Notes: a model not told the origin generated them from the letters alone. A stretch of DNA of 64,000 bases from Acidipropionibacterium thoenii DSM 20276 (GCF_000423445.1 NZ_KE384018.1:142964-206963), one strand, 5' to 3'. Positions 7,702-16,404 are shown, counted from the first letter of the stretch. Translations and numbers: made by a program.

Positions 7702-8853
7702 TCAGGCCTCGCTGCGCCGCGAGTAGGGCCCCGCGTCGATCCCGCGCAGCTGGCAGTACTCCGCCAGGCCCCGGCGCACCAGCAGATCGGTGCGCTGCAG
7801 CCCGGCGACGTCGCGGGCCCCCAGCAGGGCGGCCAGCTCCCGGGTGTGCACCTGCCAGCTGGTGATCAGCTCCACCAGGGCGGCGGCGCCGCCGTCCACC
7901 ACAGCGCTGAGGAAGGATCCGGCCACTCCTACCGACCCGGCCCCCAGGGCCAGACACTTGAGCACGTCGAGCGGGTTGCGCACCCCGCCGGAGGCCAGCA
8001 GGGCGGGGTGCTCCTCGAACCCCAGTCGGCCGGCGTCGAGCAGACAGGCCGGGGCCGACTGCCCGAATCCGGTGAGATAGCCGTAGTCGGCCCCGGGGCG
8101 CCGGTCGTTCTCGATCTGCAGGAAGTCGGTCCCGCCGCGTCCCGACACGTCGGCGTACCGGACGCCGATCTCCGCGAGCTGACGCAGGGTCCGGGCACTC
8201 AGCCCGAATCCGACCTCCTTGACAAGCACCGGGACCGGCACCGCCTCGACGATCCGAGCGATGCCGTCGCGCCAGTCGGCGAAGCGCGGGGCGCCCTCGG
8301 GCATCACCGTCTCCTGGACGGCATTGACGTGGACCTGCAGGACGTCGGCCTCCAGCAGCTCGACCGCTCTCACGGCGTCATCGGCCGACCGTCCCACGCC
8401 GATATTGGCCATCACCAGCCCGCGCGGGTTCTCGCGCCGGATCACCCGGAACCCCTCGGCGCAGGACGGATCGTCCAGGGCGATAGACACCGAACCGCAC
8501 CCCATCGCCAGTCCGGTCTCCCGTGCGGCGATGGCCAGCTGCCGGTTGATGTGGCCGGTGTGCTCGGTGCCGCCGGTCATCCCGTTGATGTAGAACGGCG
8601 ACTCCAGACGCTGGCCGGCCAGCTCGACACCCAGGTCGACCTCATCCAGGGGGACCGCCCCCAGGGCGTGGTGCAGGAACTCCAGGTCGTCGAACTCGTT
8701 GACCGGGGACCCTCCCGGGCGCGGGGGACCGCCCTCGCCCTGGTCCCTGCGGCCCGACCACTGCACCACGGCGAGCCGGACGTGGTCCTCCTTGCGGTCG
8801 TGGCGCTGAGCCGCGTCGTGACCCCAGTCGGGTCCACTGGGCAGGGCGCTCAT
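7702..8853 (-). CDS. fni: Type 2 isopentenyl-diphosphate delta-isomerase (FMN-dependent)
   Basis: Converts IPP to DMAPP using reduced FMN, the last step of the lower mevalonate route. The 383-residue protein shows the type 2 family signatures: RKEDHVR near the N terminus (residues 20-26), GMTGG (91-95), HVNAVQE (175-181) with the catalytic Gln180 and metal-binding Glu181, VKEVGFG (211-217), GRGGTDF (238-244) and the phosphate-binding ASGGVRNP (287-294). The ATG at 8853 overlaps the stop of the phosphomevalonate kinase gene (ATGA); in-frame codons further upstream lie inside that gene and are not used. It is the last gene of the cluster. HMG-CoA reductase and synthase genes, which follow this isomerase in some Streptomyces mevalonate clusters, are absent here. 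Confidence 0.95.
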   Translation of the reverse strand: MSALPSGPDWGHDAAQRHDRKEDHVRLAVVQWSGRRDQGEGGPPRPGGSPVNEFDDLEFLHHALGAVPLDEVDLGVELAGQRLESPFYINGMTGGTEHTGHINRQLAIAARETGLAMGCGSVSIALDDPSCAEGFRVIRRENPRGLVMANIGVGRSADDAVRAVELLEADVLQVHVNAVQETVMPEGAPRFADWRDGIARIVEAVPVPVLVKEVGFGLSARTLRQLAEIGVRYADVSGRGGTDFLQIENDRRPGADYGYLTGFGQSAPACLLDAGRLGFEEHPALLASGGVRNPLDVLKCLALGAGSVGVAGSFLSAVVDGGAAALVELITSWQVHTRELAALLGARDVAGLQRTDLLVRRGLAEYCQLRGIDAGPYSRRSEA

Positions 8854-9956
8854 CGGGTCGCTCCGCGAGGGTCGCGCTGAGCCGGGTAGGGGCTCAGATC
8901 CAGGGGCAGGATGCCGTTGGCCCGCCACGCGTCCAGCAGTCCGTCATGGTCACCGCCGTGCGGCATGAGAGCGACCCCGCAGTCCCCGCCCCCGGCCCCC
9001 GACGGCTTGGCGGCCGCTCCGGAGGCCTCGGCCAGATCGCACAGGGCGCGCAGCTGATCGGTCTCGATCCTGGTGCCGCGCAGCCTGCCCAGGCCCTGCA
9101 GCAGGGTCCGGAAGGAGCCGATCACCCGCAGCACGGTCGCCGGATCACGGCTCCACGCCGCCACCAGCTCATCGACCCCGGTCCGTGCCCCGGCCAGGAA
9201 GGCCTCGTAGTGGGCGTCGGCGTCCCCACGGTCCCCGGGCACCCGCTCCAGGTGCACCCTCTCCACCAGACGCTCGGTGGAGGCCGGCGACCCGGTCCAG
9301 CCGACCAGCAGGTCCAGCCCGGCCAGCGGCCCGAGCTGGGCGACCCGGCAGTCGCGCCACACCGGGGCCCCCAGGGTCCCCTCGACCCCCTGGGCGCCGG
9401 CGGTGCGCCGGAGGGCGTCGCGGTCGGGGGAGACGTAGTGCACGAAACCGCCGAAGGTGCTGGCCGCGACATCCCCGCCGGAGGCCCGCGGAGCCACCTC
9501 CACGGTGGCCAGCAGGCCGATCCGGAACCTCTCGGTGAGGCTGAGACCCATCTGGTAGAACTCGTCCAGGGCCGCCACCACGGCCACCGTCACGGCGGCC
9601 GAGGAGCCCAGACCGAACTTGCGACCGTCCTCGTCGTCCAGCTCGGAGTCGATGTGCAGGTCGAAGTAGCGCGGTGCCAGACCGCGTTCGGCGCGCAGCT
9701 TCTCCATCACCGAGATGGTGGCGGTGACGTAGTCGTAGGGGCTGCGATCGGTGACGATCTGGCCGTCGGCGTCTCGCACCCAGGTGACCGGGCCGTGCCC
9801 GTAGCGGGTGGAGTGCACCTTGCCCATCTGGGAGCCGGCGGTGAGCCGAACCGTGATGCAGCGGTCCACGGCCACCAGGACCGCCGGGTGCCCGGGTTCC
9901 ACCACGGCGTACTCGCCGGCGATGTAGAGCTTTCCAGGAGCTCGGGTCTCGATCAT
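8850..9956 (-). CDS. mvaK2: Phosphomevalonate kinase (GHMP family)
   Basis: Phosphorylates 5-phosphomevalonate to the diphosphate with ATP. The 368-residue protein begins with the GHMP motif APGKLYIAGEYAV (residues 6-18). The ATP phosphate loop is GLGSSAAVT (115-123), and the C-terminal GHMP motif AGGGDCGVAL lies near residues 324-333. The GEYAVVEPGHPA element is characteristic of bacterial phosphomevalonate kinases. Start and stop both overlap neighbours by ATGA, giving tight coupling with the decarboxylase upstream and the isomerase downstream. Confidence 0.93.
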   Translation of the reverse strand: MIETRAPGKLYIAGEYAVVEPGHPAVLVAVDRCITVRLTAGSQMGKVHSTRYGHGPVTWVRDADGQIVTDRSPYDYVTATISVMEKLRAERGLAPRYFDLHIDSELDDEDGRKFGLGSSAAVTVAVVAALDEFYQMGLSLTERFRIGLLATVEVAPRASGGDVAASTFGGFVHYVSPDRDALRRTAGAQGVEGTLGAPVWRDCRVAQLGPLAGLDLLVGWTGSPASTERLVERVHLERVPGDRGDADAHYEAFLAGARTGVDELVAAWSRDPATVLRVIGSFRTLLQGLGRLRGTRIETDQLRALCDLAEASGAAAKPSGAGGGDCGVALMPHGGDHDGLLDAWRANGILPLDLSPYPAQRDPRGATR

Positions 9957-10966
9957 GAGGCTCCCCGGGTGAGTTCGACGGGATCAGGGATCAGGTGCGC
10001 TCCCGGCCCAGGGCCGAGGATCCGCACCGGGCTCGGGGCACCCTCGGCCGGATCCGCGACTGCCAGCCCGGCCATCGCCTGGGCCACCTGGCCGGCATCC
10101 CCGGGGGTGGTGAGGACACAGACATTCGGGCCCGCATCGGCGGTCGCCCAGGCGGTCAGCCCGCCGGCGCGCAACTCCTGGACGGCGTCCAGAACTGTCA
10201 GGCTGGCCGGTGACAGGTAGCGCACCGGGGGCGTGGAGGAGGCGATCACCGCATGCATCCGCAGTGCGTGGGACTCGGTGAGCTGCCCGATCCGCTCGAT
10301 GTCACCGGCCGCGCAGGCGTCGATCATCTGCCTGAGGGTCTCCTCGGTGGAACTCACCCAGGCCGGGTAGAAGGGCGAGGTGTCGCGGCTCAGCCGCATC
10401 GCCCGACGGCTGGAGACAGCCTTGGGACGACCCGAGACGATCACCGGGACCAGTCTCAGGTCCGGTCCGGGGACCGGTTCTGCGAAGGATTCCAACTCGT
10501 TCCCGGCATGCCAGACCGCCAGTCCGCCGACCACCGACCGGCAGGCCGAGCCAGATCCCCGCCGGGCCAGCCGTGACAGTGCCCGCTGGTCGAGGCTCAA
10601 CCCGTAGGCGCCGGCAGCTGCGCTGGCCAGAGCCGCGAAGCCGGACGCCGAGGAGGCCATTCCCGCGCCGGTGGGCCCGGCATTGGTCGAGCTGACGACA
10701 GCCGCCCGATCGTCTCCGAGCTGCGTGCGGATGACATCCAGGAAGGCGCTCGTGCGTTCGGTGGCGCTGGCACTGGTGGCCCTCCCGTTGAGGAGGAAGA
10801 TGTCCTCGCCGGGCCGGTCGGTGACCTCCACCGTGGTGATGGTGGCCAGGTCGTCGACGGTCAGCGACAGTGACCCGGCCGCGGGAAGGATGAGGGCCTC
10901 GTCGCGTTTTCCCCAGTACTTGACCAGGGCGATATTCGGGTAGGCGATGGAGGATGCCCGGCTCAT
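9953..10966 (-). CDS. mvaD: Diphosphomevalonate decarboxylase
   Basis: Catalyses ATP-dependent decarboxylation of mevalonate diphosphate to IPP. The 337-residue length matches the family. It starts with the signature AYPNIALVKYWGKRDE (residues 8-23), carries GPTGAGMASSASGFAALA (97-114) as the ATP-binding Ser-rich loop, and keeps the late motif TADAGPNV whose Asp is the family's catalytic base. The start is the ATG at 10966, directly before the conserved N terminus; the open frame extends upstream into the mevalonate kinase gene but without homology. A 49-base gap separates it from mevalonate kinase, and it overlaps phosphomevalonate kinase by ATGA. Confidence 0.94.
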   Translation of the reverse strand: MSRASSIAYPNIALVKYWGKRDEALILPAAGSLSLTVDDLATITTVEVTDRPGEDIFLLNGRATSASATERTSAFLDVIRTQLGDDRAAVVSSTNAGPTGAGMASSASGFAALASAAAGAYGLSLDQRALSRLARRGSGSACRSVVGGLAVWHAGNELESFAEPVPGPDLRLVPVIVSGRPKAVSSRRAMRLSRDTSPFYPAWVSSTEETLRQMIDACAAGDIERIGQLTESHALRMHAVIASSTPPVRYLSPASLTVLDAVQELRAGGLTAWATADAGPNVCVLTTPGDAGQVAQAMAGLAVADPAEGAPSPVRILGPGPGAHLIPDPVELTRGAS

Positions 10967-11015
10967 GCCCTCTGTCCTGTGTGCGTGGGGGTTCCTGTGC
11001 TCGGCCCGCTGGTCC

Positions 11016-12020
11016 TCATGCAGCCTCCACCGTGGTCCGCCAGGTGCGCGCCGCACCGGCGGATCTCAGAACATGCTCCAGCTTCGCGCCGTACTCGTCG
11101 TCGCGGGCCAACGCGATGACGCAGCCTCCGCGGCCGCCTCCGGTCAGCTTCGCGCCGGTCGCACCGGCCGCCTGGGCGGCGTCCACCAGTCGTTCCAGAG
11201 CGACATCGCTGACCCCGAGCTCGGCCAGCAACCGGTGCGCCTCGAACATCTGGGCTCCCAGGGTCTCACCATCGCCGCGGGCGAGTTGCTCCAGGGATCC
11301 CTCGGCGAGCTCGCCGAGCCGGTCAATGAGGCCACTGACGCGGGTCGGGTCGGCCTCCAGGCTGGCCTTGACCGCTCCGACCGCCTGAGCGGTGGAGCCG
11401 GCATGGCCGCTGTCGGCGAGCACGAAGACCAGTGGTGCCCCGACCTGGATGGGGGAGACCTTGCCGCCGTGGAATCGGATCGGCACCTGGGAGATGACGG
11501 TCCGCGGATCCAGTCCGCTGGACCTGCCGTGGGCGATCCGCTCACAGTCCATCGCCACCTCGAAGGTCTCGTCCTCGGTCATCTCGACCTCGGCCAGGGC
11601 GGCGATCGCGCGGGCCACTGAGACCCCGACCACGGCGCTGGAACCCAGCCCGCGCTCGTAGGGAACGGTGCTGTCCAGCCGCAACTCGACCCCGGTCTGC
11701 GTCATCCCGGTGTGGCGCTGGGCGGAGTAGATGGCCTCCAGCAGCGGCTGCACCCGGGCGGGGGCGTCGTCGGCGTCGCCATGGAACAGCGCGCTGTGGA
11801 TCCGGGTGCCCCGGGCCAGGGGACGCACCTGGGCAGTCGTGGTGAGGGCGTGCAGTGGGATCGCCACGGCGGGGGAGCCATAGACCACGGCATGCTCACC
11901 GAACAGGATCGCCTTGGCGTGGGCCTGGCCGAGGATCGGTTCGAAGGCACCGGATGCCGGTGACCGAGGATGTGATCGCGCAGGGCTCGTAGAGACCTCG
12001 CTTGCGGCCTGGATCCTCAC
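11016..12020 (-). CDS. mvaK1: Mevalonate kinase
   Basis: First enzyme of the cluster, phosphorylating mevalonate. The 334-residue GHMP kinase has GQAHAKAILFGEHAVVYG (residues 31-48), the phosphate loop GLGSSAVVGV (124-133), the catalytic Asp171 within SSGLDP and the C-terminal KLTGGGRGGCV glycine motif. The GTG at 12020 is chosen because AGGAGA lies five bases upstream; the open frame continues about 40 codons further without homology. The order kinase - decarboxylase - kinase - isomerase equals that of the well-known Streptomyces mevalonate clusters. The promoter should lie in the 224-base divergent gap before the flavin monooxygenase gene. Confidence 0.93.
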   Translation of the reverse strand: MRIQAASEVSTSPARSHPRSPASGAFEPILGQAHAKAILFGEHAVVYGSPAVAIPLHALTTTAQVRPLARGTRIHSALFHGDADDAPARVQPLLEAIYSAQRHTGMTQTGVELRLDSTVPYERGLGSSAVVGVSVARAIAALAEVEMTEDETFEVAMDCERIAHGRSSGLDPRTVISQVPIRFHGGKVSPIQVGAPLVFVLADSGHAGSTAQAVGAVKASLEADPTRVSGLIDRLGELAEGSLEQLARGDGETLGAQMFEAHRLLAELGVSDVALERLVDAAQAAGATGAKLTGGGRGGCVIALARDDEYGAKLEHVLRSAGAARTWRTTVEAA

Positions 12021-12208
12021 GCCATCTCCTGTCTGGTCGACCTCGGGCAAGAATAGCCTCCCGAGGCCAGCCCTCCAGTCGCAACCGGCTCCACCGCCGT
12101 GCCACGCTGCCGTGCTCCACCGAGACCGGAGGGAACACCGCAAGCAGGGGTTCGGGGGATCGACGAGTGGTCACCGGCATCGCGGAATAGACCGCGGTGG
12201 TCCCGGGT

Positions 12209-12229
12209 TAGGATAGTTGATACATCAAC
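12209..12229 (+). promoter_or_regulatory. Promoter -10 with adjoining inverted-repeat operator
   Basis: A TAGGAT -10 hexamer (12209-12214) is followed at once by GTTGATACATCAAC (12216-12229), an inverted repeat of six bases per arm around a two-base centre. It covers the expected start of transcription of the monooxygenase gene, just before its AGGAGG ribosome binding site (12235-12240). Such TTGATnnATCAA sites are typical of MarR-family repressors. No regulator gene is adjacent. Confidence 0.6.
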
Positions 12230-12244
12230 CACTTAGGAGGTCCG

Positions 12245-13492
12245 GTGACCAAGAGCACAACCGCCAGCATCGAGGGGGTCGGCGCCCCGGGGAGTTCCGC
12301 GGCACCTGAGGTCACGGCCGAGGCCAGGCTCGCCGCTGCGCCCAGGGTCCCCGTCCAGCTGGGCGTCTTCACCGTCTCCGACGTCACCCCCGACCCGACC
12401 AACGGCGTCATCCCCTCGGAGCACCAGCGGCTGATGAACATCGTCGCGGTCGCCGAGAAGGCCGAGGAGATCGGCCTGGACGTCTTCGCCCTGGGCGAGC
12501 ACCACAATCCGCCGTTCGTCTCCTCCTCGCCGACCACCACCCTCGGCTACATCGCCGCCCGGACCAGCCGGATCATCCTCTCCACCGCGACCACCCTGAT
12601 CACCACCAATGACCCGGTGAAGATCGCCGAGGACTACTCGATGCTCCAGCACCTGTCGGGCGGTCGGGTCGACCTCATGATGGGACGCGGCAACACCGGG
12701 CCGGTCTACCCCTGGTTCGGCCGCGACATCCGTGAGGGCATCAATCTGGCCCTGGAGAACTATGACCTGCTGCACCGGCTGTGGCGCGAGGACGTGGTCG
12801 ACTGGCAGGGCAAGTTCCGTACCCCGCTCAACGGTTTCACCTCCATCCCGCGACCGCTGGATGACATCCCGCCATTCGTCTGGCACGGCTCGATCCGTTC
12901 TCCCCAGATCGCCGAACAGGCCGCGTACTACGGAGACGGGTTCTTCCACAACAACATCTTCTGGCCGATCGACCACACCCAGCGGATGATCGAGCTCTAC
13001 CGCACCCGCTTCGAGCACTACGGCCACGGCCCGGCCTCCCACGCCATCGTGGGGCTCGGCGGGCAGTTCTTCATGCGCCGCAACTCCCAGGACGCCGTCC
13101 GCGAGTTCCGCCCCTACTTCGACAACGCCCCGGTCTACGGACACGGCCCCTCGATGGAGGAGTTCACCTCCGGCACCCCGCTGACCGTCGGTTCTCCCCA
13201 GCAGGTGCTCGAACGGACCCTCGGTTTCAGGCAGAAGGTCGGCGACTACCAGCGCCAGCTCTTCCTCATCGATCACGCCGGACTGCCGATCAAGACGGTT
13301 CTGGAGCAGATGGACCTGCTCGGCGAGATCCTCCCCGACCTTCGGGCGGGCCTGCTGGAGGGACGCCCCGCCGACATCCCCGACGCCCCCACCCACGCCA
13401 GCCTGCTCGCCGCCAGCGGCGCGCAGCCCGATGACAGCTACCGGTTCGAGACCGGGGACAACGTCACCGGGCTGGCCAGCAGGACCGCCTGA
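12245..13492 (+). CDS. FMN-dependent luciferase-like monooxygenase (CE1758-type)
   Basis: A 415-residue TIM-barrel flavin monooxygenase of the bacterial luciferase superfamily. The N-terminal 35 residues are a disordered Ala/Pro-rich lead. Superfamily features are LGVFTVSD, the flavin-site GEHHNPPF, the ATTLITTNDPVKIAEDYSML strand-helix unit and the phosphate-contact GRVDLMMGRGNTGPVYPWFG. The next gene is a small NADPH-dependent FMN reductase-like protein, which matches the conserved two-gene pair known as CE1758/CE1759, a monooxygenase with its partner reductase. GTG start with AGGAGG five bases upstream. Substrate unknown. A palindromic operator precedes it, so the pair is probably inducible. 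Confidence 0.82.
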   Translation: MTKSTTASIEGVGAPGSSAAPEVTAEARLAAAPRVPVQLGVFTVSDVTPDPTNGVIPSEHQRLMNIVAVAEKAEEIGLDVFALGEHHNPPFVSSSPTTTLGYIAARTSRIILSTATTLITTNDPVKIAEDYSMLQHLSGGRVDLMMGRGNTGPVYPWFGRDIREGINLALENYDLLHRLWREDVVDWQGKFRTPLNGFTSIPRPLDDIPPFVWHGSIRSPQIAEQAAYYGDGFFHNNIFWPIDHTQRMIELYRTRFEHYGHGPASHAIVGLGGQFFMRRNSQDAVREFRPYFDNAPVYGHGPSMEEFTSGTPLTVGSPQQVLERTLGFRQKVGDYQRQLFLIDHAGLPIKTVLEQMDLLGEILPDLRAGLLEGRPADIPDAPTHASLLAASGAQPDDSYRFETGDNVTGLASRTA

Positions 13493-13603
13493 TCCCCGCC
13501 GCGGGCCACCGCCCACCACTCCTTGTCCTCGACCGCAGCACCTCGATGCAGCCCACCGATGTGCGCACTCACCACCCGACCCTCTCACCCCACAGGACCC
13601 ATC

Positions 13604-14248
13604 ATGCGGATCACCGCCATCAGTTCCGGCCTCGGCCAGCCCTCCTCCACCCGGCTGCTGGCCGACCGTCTGGTATCGGCTGTGAGGGCTCGCAGCCGGC
13701 GGCCGGACGCCGAAGCACCTCAGATCGACGTCGTCGAGTTGCGGGAGTACGCCCACGACCTCCTCAACGCCGAGCTGACCGGCTTTCGCACCCCCGCTCT
13801 GCAGGAGCTGCTCGACCAGGTCGCCGGTTCCGATGCCCTGATAGCGGTGACGCCGGTGTTCAACGCCCACCCGGCCGCGGTGTTCCAGTTGTTCTTCGAG
13901 GTCCTCGACGAGGGTGCCCTGGCCGGCACCCCGGTGTTGCTGGCGGCCACCGGCGGCACCGCCAGGCACTCCCTGGTCACCGACCAGGCGCTCGTCCCGC
14001 TGTTCCACTACCTGCACGCGGTGGTGGCTCCGGTCTCGGTCTTCGCCGCCACCTCCGACTGGGGGGACTCGACGGCTCTGGAGGCCAGGATCCAGCTGGC
14101 GGTGGAGGCCTTCAGCCGGCTGCTGGGCGGCCCGGCCGACGAGCCGGCCGAGCCATCCGACGGGGCCGGGCCCCAGCTGCGGGCCGTCGCCGATGATCTG
14201 GCCCTGACCGACGACTTCGAGCAGATGATGAGGGCCCTGGGCCACTGA
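13604..14248 (+). CDS. FMN reductase partner of the monooxygenase (CE1759-type)
   Basis: A 214-residue flavodoxin-like protein expected to supply reduced FMN to the upstream monooxygenase. It opens with the flavodoxin-fold phosphate loop ISSGLGQPSSTRLLADRL, has the strand-turn AVTPVFNAHPAAVFQLFFEV that follows the usual substrate-approach P-x-Y/F-N motif of NADPH:FMN reductases, and then LLAATGGTARH. The start is the ATG at 13604, with AGGA seven bases upstream. It lies 111 bases after the monooxygenase gene. Its stop codon directly abuts that of the convergent second monooxygenase: TGA (14246-14248) and TCA (14249-14251) form TGATCA. Confidence 0.8.
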   Translation: MRITAISSGLGQPSSTRLLADRLVSAVRARSRRPDAEAPQIDVVELREYAHDLLNAELTGFRTPALQELLDQVAGSDALIAVTPVFNAHPAAVFQLFFEVLDEGALAGTPVLLAATGGTARHSLVTDQALVPLFHYLHAVVAPVSVFAATSDWGDSTALEARIQLAVEAFSRLLGGPADEPAEPSDGAGPQLRAVADDLALTDDFEQMMRALGH

Positions 14249-15229
14249 TCACAGCAGCCGGCTGGCGAGCTCCCGGTACATCGTGATCTTGGTCCGGACA
14301 TCGGCGATGTAGCTGATCAGCATCACCTCGTCGACACCGTGACCGGCCCGGAAGTCGGTGATTCTCTGCGCCACCTGGTCGTAGTCGCCGACGATGATCT
14401 CCGAGGAATGGGTGCGCAGATAGGAGGCCAGACCCTCGCGGGTCTCGGCGTCCATCTGATCGGCCGATCCGAAGTGCACCGGCAGTCCGTGCTGCAGGGC
14501 CACCCGGGCGCCGGCCGCTGGAAGGGCCTGGTGGACGGCCTCGCGAGCAGTCGGGGCCGCGCTCACCGACAGCGCCGACAGGGTGAGGCCGGAGGCCCCG
14601 GCCGGCAGGTGGGCACGGTAGCGGTCGGCCACCGAGGGGCTCTGGCGTCCGGTGAAGAACTGTGCATAGGCGTAGTGCATCCGGTGGTCCCCGGCCCAGG
14701 CCGCCGACTGGCCACTGGAGCCCAGCAGCCAGAACTGCGGCAGGGTCTCCAGGGAGGGCCCGACCTGCAATGACCGATAGCTGTGATCGGCCGGCAGCTC
14801 GCCGCGCATCAACCCCAGCGTCTCCTCGATGAGGGCGTTGATCATCTCGGGATGGATCGCCCGGCCCTGGTTCAGCGCCAGGGCCGACAGCATGTCACCA
14901 CCGGGGGCCCGGCCCAGGCCCATGTCCACACGATCGCCGAAGATCGTCGCCATGGTGGCGAATCGCTCGGCCAGCTGGAGTGAGCCGTAGTGCATCGCCA
15001 TCACCCCGCCCGAACCGATCCGGATCCTCGAGGTGGCGTCCAGCAGGTGGGTCATCACCAGGTCCGGGGCGGTCGACATGAAGCGATCGTTGTTGTGGTG
15101 CTCGGCGATCCAGAGCCGGTGGTAGCCGGCCTCCTCCAGACCCTGTGCCAGCTCGACTGCATCGGTGAACACCTGCCTCGGGGTGTATCCCTCGAAAAGT
15201 GGCAGCTGTTCCAGAACTCCGAGCCGCAT
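14249..15229 (-). CDS. Luciferase-like monooxygenase (YhbW/MsnO8-like)
   Basis: A 326-residue flavin-dependent TIM-barrel enzyme. It shows the LLM-class signature order: YHRLWIAEHHNNDRF near residues 45-60, RIGSGGVMAMHYGSLQLAERF and RVDMGLGRAPGGD. The last is the phosphate-binding loop. The ATG at 15229 is preceded by GGAGG with five bases between; a second ATG four codons upstream (15241) overlaps that site and is less likely. It converges on the CE1758/CE1759 pair with no gap, so the three flavin enzymes form a small cluster but not one operon. Reduced flavin could be shared. Substrate unknown. Confidence 0.82.
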   Translation of the reverse strand: MRLGVLEQLPLFEGYTPRQVFTDAVELAQGLEEAGYHRLWIAEHHNNDRFMSTAPDLVMTHLLDATSRIRIGSGGVMAMHYGSLQLAERFATMATIFGDRVDMGLGRAPGGDMLSALALNQGRAIHPEMINALIEETLGLMRGELPADHSYRSLQVGPSLETLPQFWLLGSSGQSAAWAGDHRMHYAYAQFFTGRQSPSVADRYRAHLPAGASGLTLSALSVSAAPTAREAVHQALPAAGARVALQHGLPVHFGSADQMDAETREGLASYLRTHSSEIIVGDYDQVAQRITDFRAGHGVDEVMLISYIADVRTKITMYRELASRLL

Positions 15230-15409
15230 CCAGTCCTCCATAGCGGTTGTGCACCACGGCCACACGCTCGCCGCGACTGCCCAGCAGCCGCACCCGCCGA
15301 TGGCCCATCTGGGGGGTGAACCGGCGTGGTCGCCGTTTTCTTCCCTGCCGGTCCCGGCAAGCTCACGTTCGGCCTCCCGGGCCGGACTCTTGTCGCTAGT
15401 GTTGAGGCC

Positions 15410-16201
15410 ATGAGAGAACCTGCAGAAGTCGAGTGCTGGCTCACTGACATGGACGGCGTCCTGGTCGCCGAGGAACGCGAGGTCCCAGGCGCTGGAGACC
15501 TCATCCAGCGCTGGGTCGACACCTCCCGGCGATTCCTCGTCCTGACCAACAACTCCATCTTCACCCCACGTGATCTGGCAGCTCGGCTGGAGGGATCGGG
15601 CCTCATCATCCCCGAGGAGAACATCTGGACCTCGGCCCTGGCGACCGCCCGATTCCTGGTCGACCAGAACCCCGGAGCGCGACTCTTCGTGATCGGCGAG
15701 GCCGGTCTGACGACCGCCCTCCACGAGGCCGGGTTCATCCTCACCGACACCGACCCGGACTATGTGGTGCTCGGCGAGACGCGCAACTACTCCTTCGAGG
15801 CCATCACCAAGGCCGTCCGACTGATCGGTGAGGGCGCCCGGTTCATCTGCACCAATCCTGATGCCACCGGCCCCTCACCCCAGGGCCCGCTGCCGGCCAC
15901 CGGGGCGATCGCCTCGCTCATCACCACCGCGACCGGCGGGCGCCATCCCTATATCGTCGGCAAACCCAACCCGATGATGTTCCGCTCGGCCCTCAACCGG
16001 ATCGAGGCCCACTCGGAGTCCACCGCGATGATCGGTGACCGGATGGATACCGACATGGTCGCCGGTATCGAGGCCGGCCTGCTCACCGTCCTGGTGCTGT
16101 CGGGGATCACCAAGCGCGAGGACATCGACCACTTCCCCTACCGGCCGAACATCGTCCTCGACTCGGTGGCCGACCTGCTGCCCCTGCTGTCGACCCCCTG
16201 A
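15410..16201 (+). CDS. HAD-family phosphatase, NagD-like (subfamily IIA)
   Basis: A 263-residue haloacid dehalogenase hydrolase. Motif I is DMDGVL (Asp13 nucleophile, Asp15), motif II is LTNNS (about 45-49), the catalytic Lys is in VGKPN (about 183-187), and motif IV is GDRMDTDM (about 207-214). The cap lies between motifs II and III, as in NagD/p-nitrophenyl phosphatases that act on nucleoside monophosphates or small sugar phosphates. No ribosome binding site is obvious; a TAGTGT -10 at 15397-15402 lies seven bases before the ATG, which fits a leaderless mRNA. The gene stands alone and converges on the patatin-like gene across a giant palindrome. Confidence 0.88.
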   Translation: MREPAEVECWLTDMDGVLVAEEREVPGAGDLIQRWVDTSRRFLVLTNNSIFTPRDLAARLEGSGLIIPEENIWTSALATARFLVDQNPGARLFVIGEAGLTTALHEAGFILTDTDPDYVVLGETRNYSFEAITKAVRLIGEGARFICTNPDATGPSPQGPLPATGAIASLITTATGGRHPYIVGKPNPMMFRSALNRIEAHSESTAMIGDRMDTDMVAGIEAGLLTVLVLSGITKREDIDHFPYRPNIVLDSVADLLPLLSTP

Positions 16202-16248
16202 GTCAGCGCGACACTCTCCTCCTGCTGCTCTGCTAGCTCCGCCTCCTG

Positions 16249-16320
16249 CCACGTTCGTCCTCGAATCTGGCGTTCGTCCTGGAATTCCAGGACGAACGCC
16301 AGATTCGAGGACGAACGTGG
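16249..16320. repeat. 72-bp perfect palindrome
   Basis: Bases 16249-16284 are the exact reverse complement of 16285-16320, with no loop and no mismatch, centred on GGAATTCC. Each 36-base arm contains CGTTCGTCCT twice, so the element is itself built of smaller repeats. It lies between the ends of two convergent genes and would act in both directions as a terminator or form a cruciform. Its size and perfection far exceed the other terminators here, so a mobile or REP-like repeat is a real alternative. Confidence 0.9.
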
Positions 16321-16359
16321 TTGTCGGGCGAGAGGCCCCGGTCCGGGTCGGCCCGTCGG

Positions 16360-16404
16360 CTCACCAGGCCCACCAGGTTCCCCAGGCTCACCAGACTCAC
16401 CAGG
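16360..16404. repeat. 9-bp tandem repeat across the patatin gene stop
   Basis: Five units of the 9-mer CTCACCAGG and close variants run from 16360 to 16404. On the coding (minus) strand the unit reads CCTGGTGAG and contains the last sense codon TGG and the stop TGA of the patatin-like gene. Read through, the frame would encode Gly-Glu-Pro-like triplets. Confidence 0.8.
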
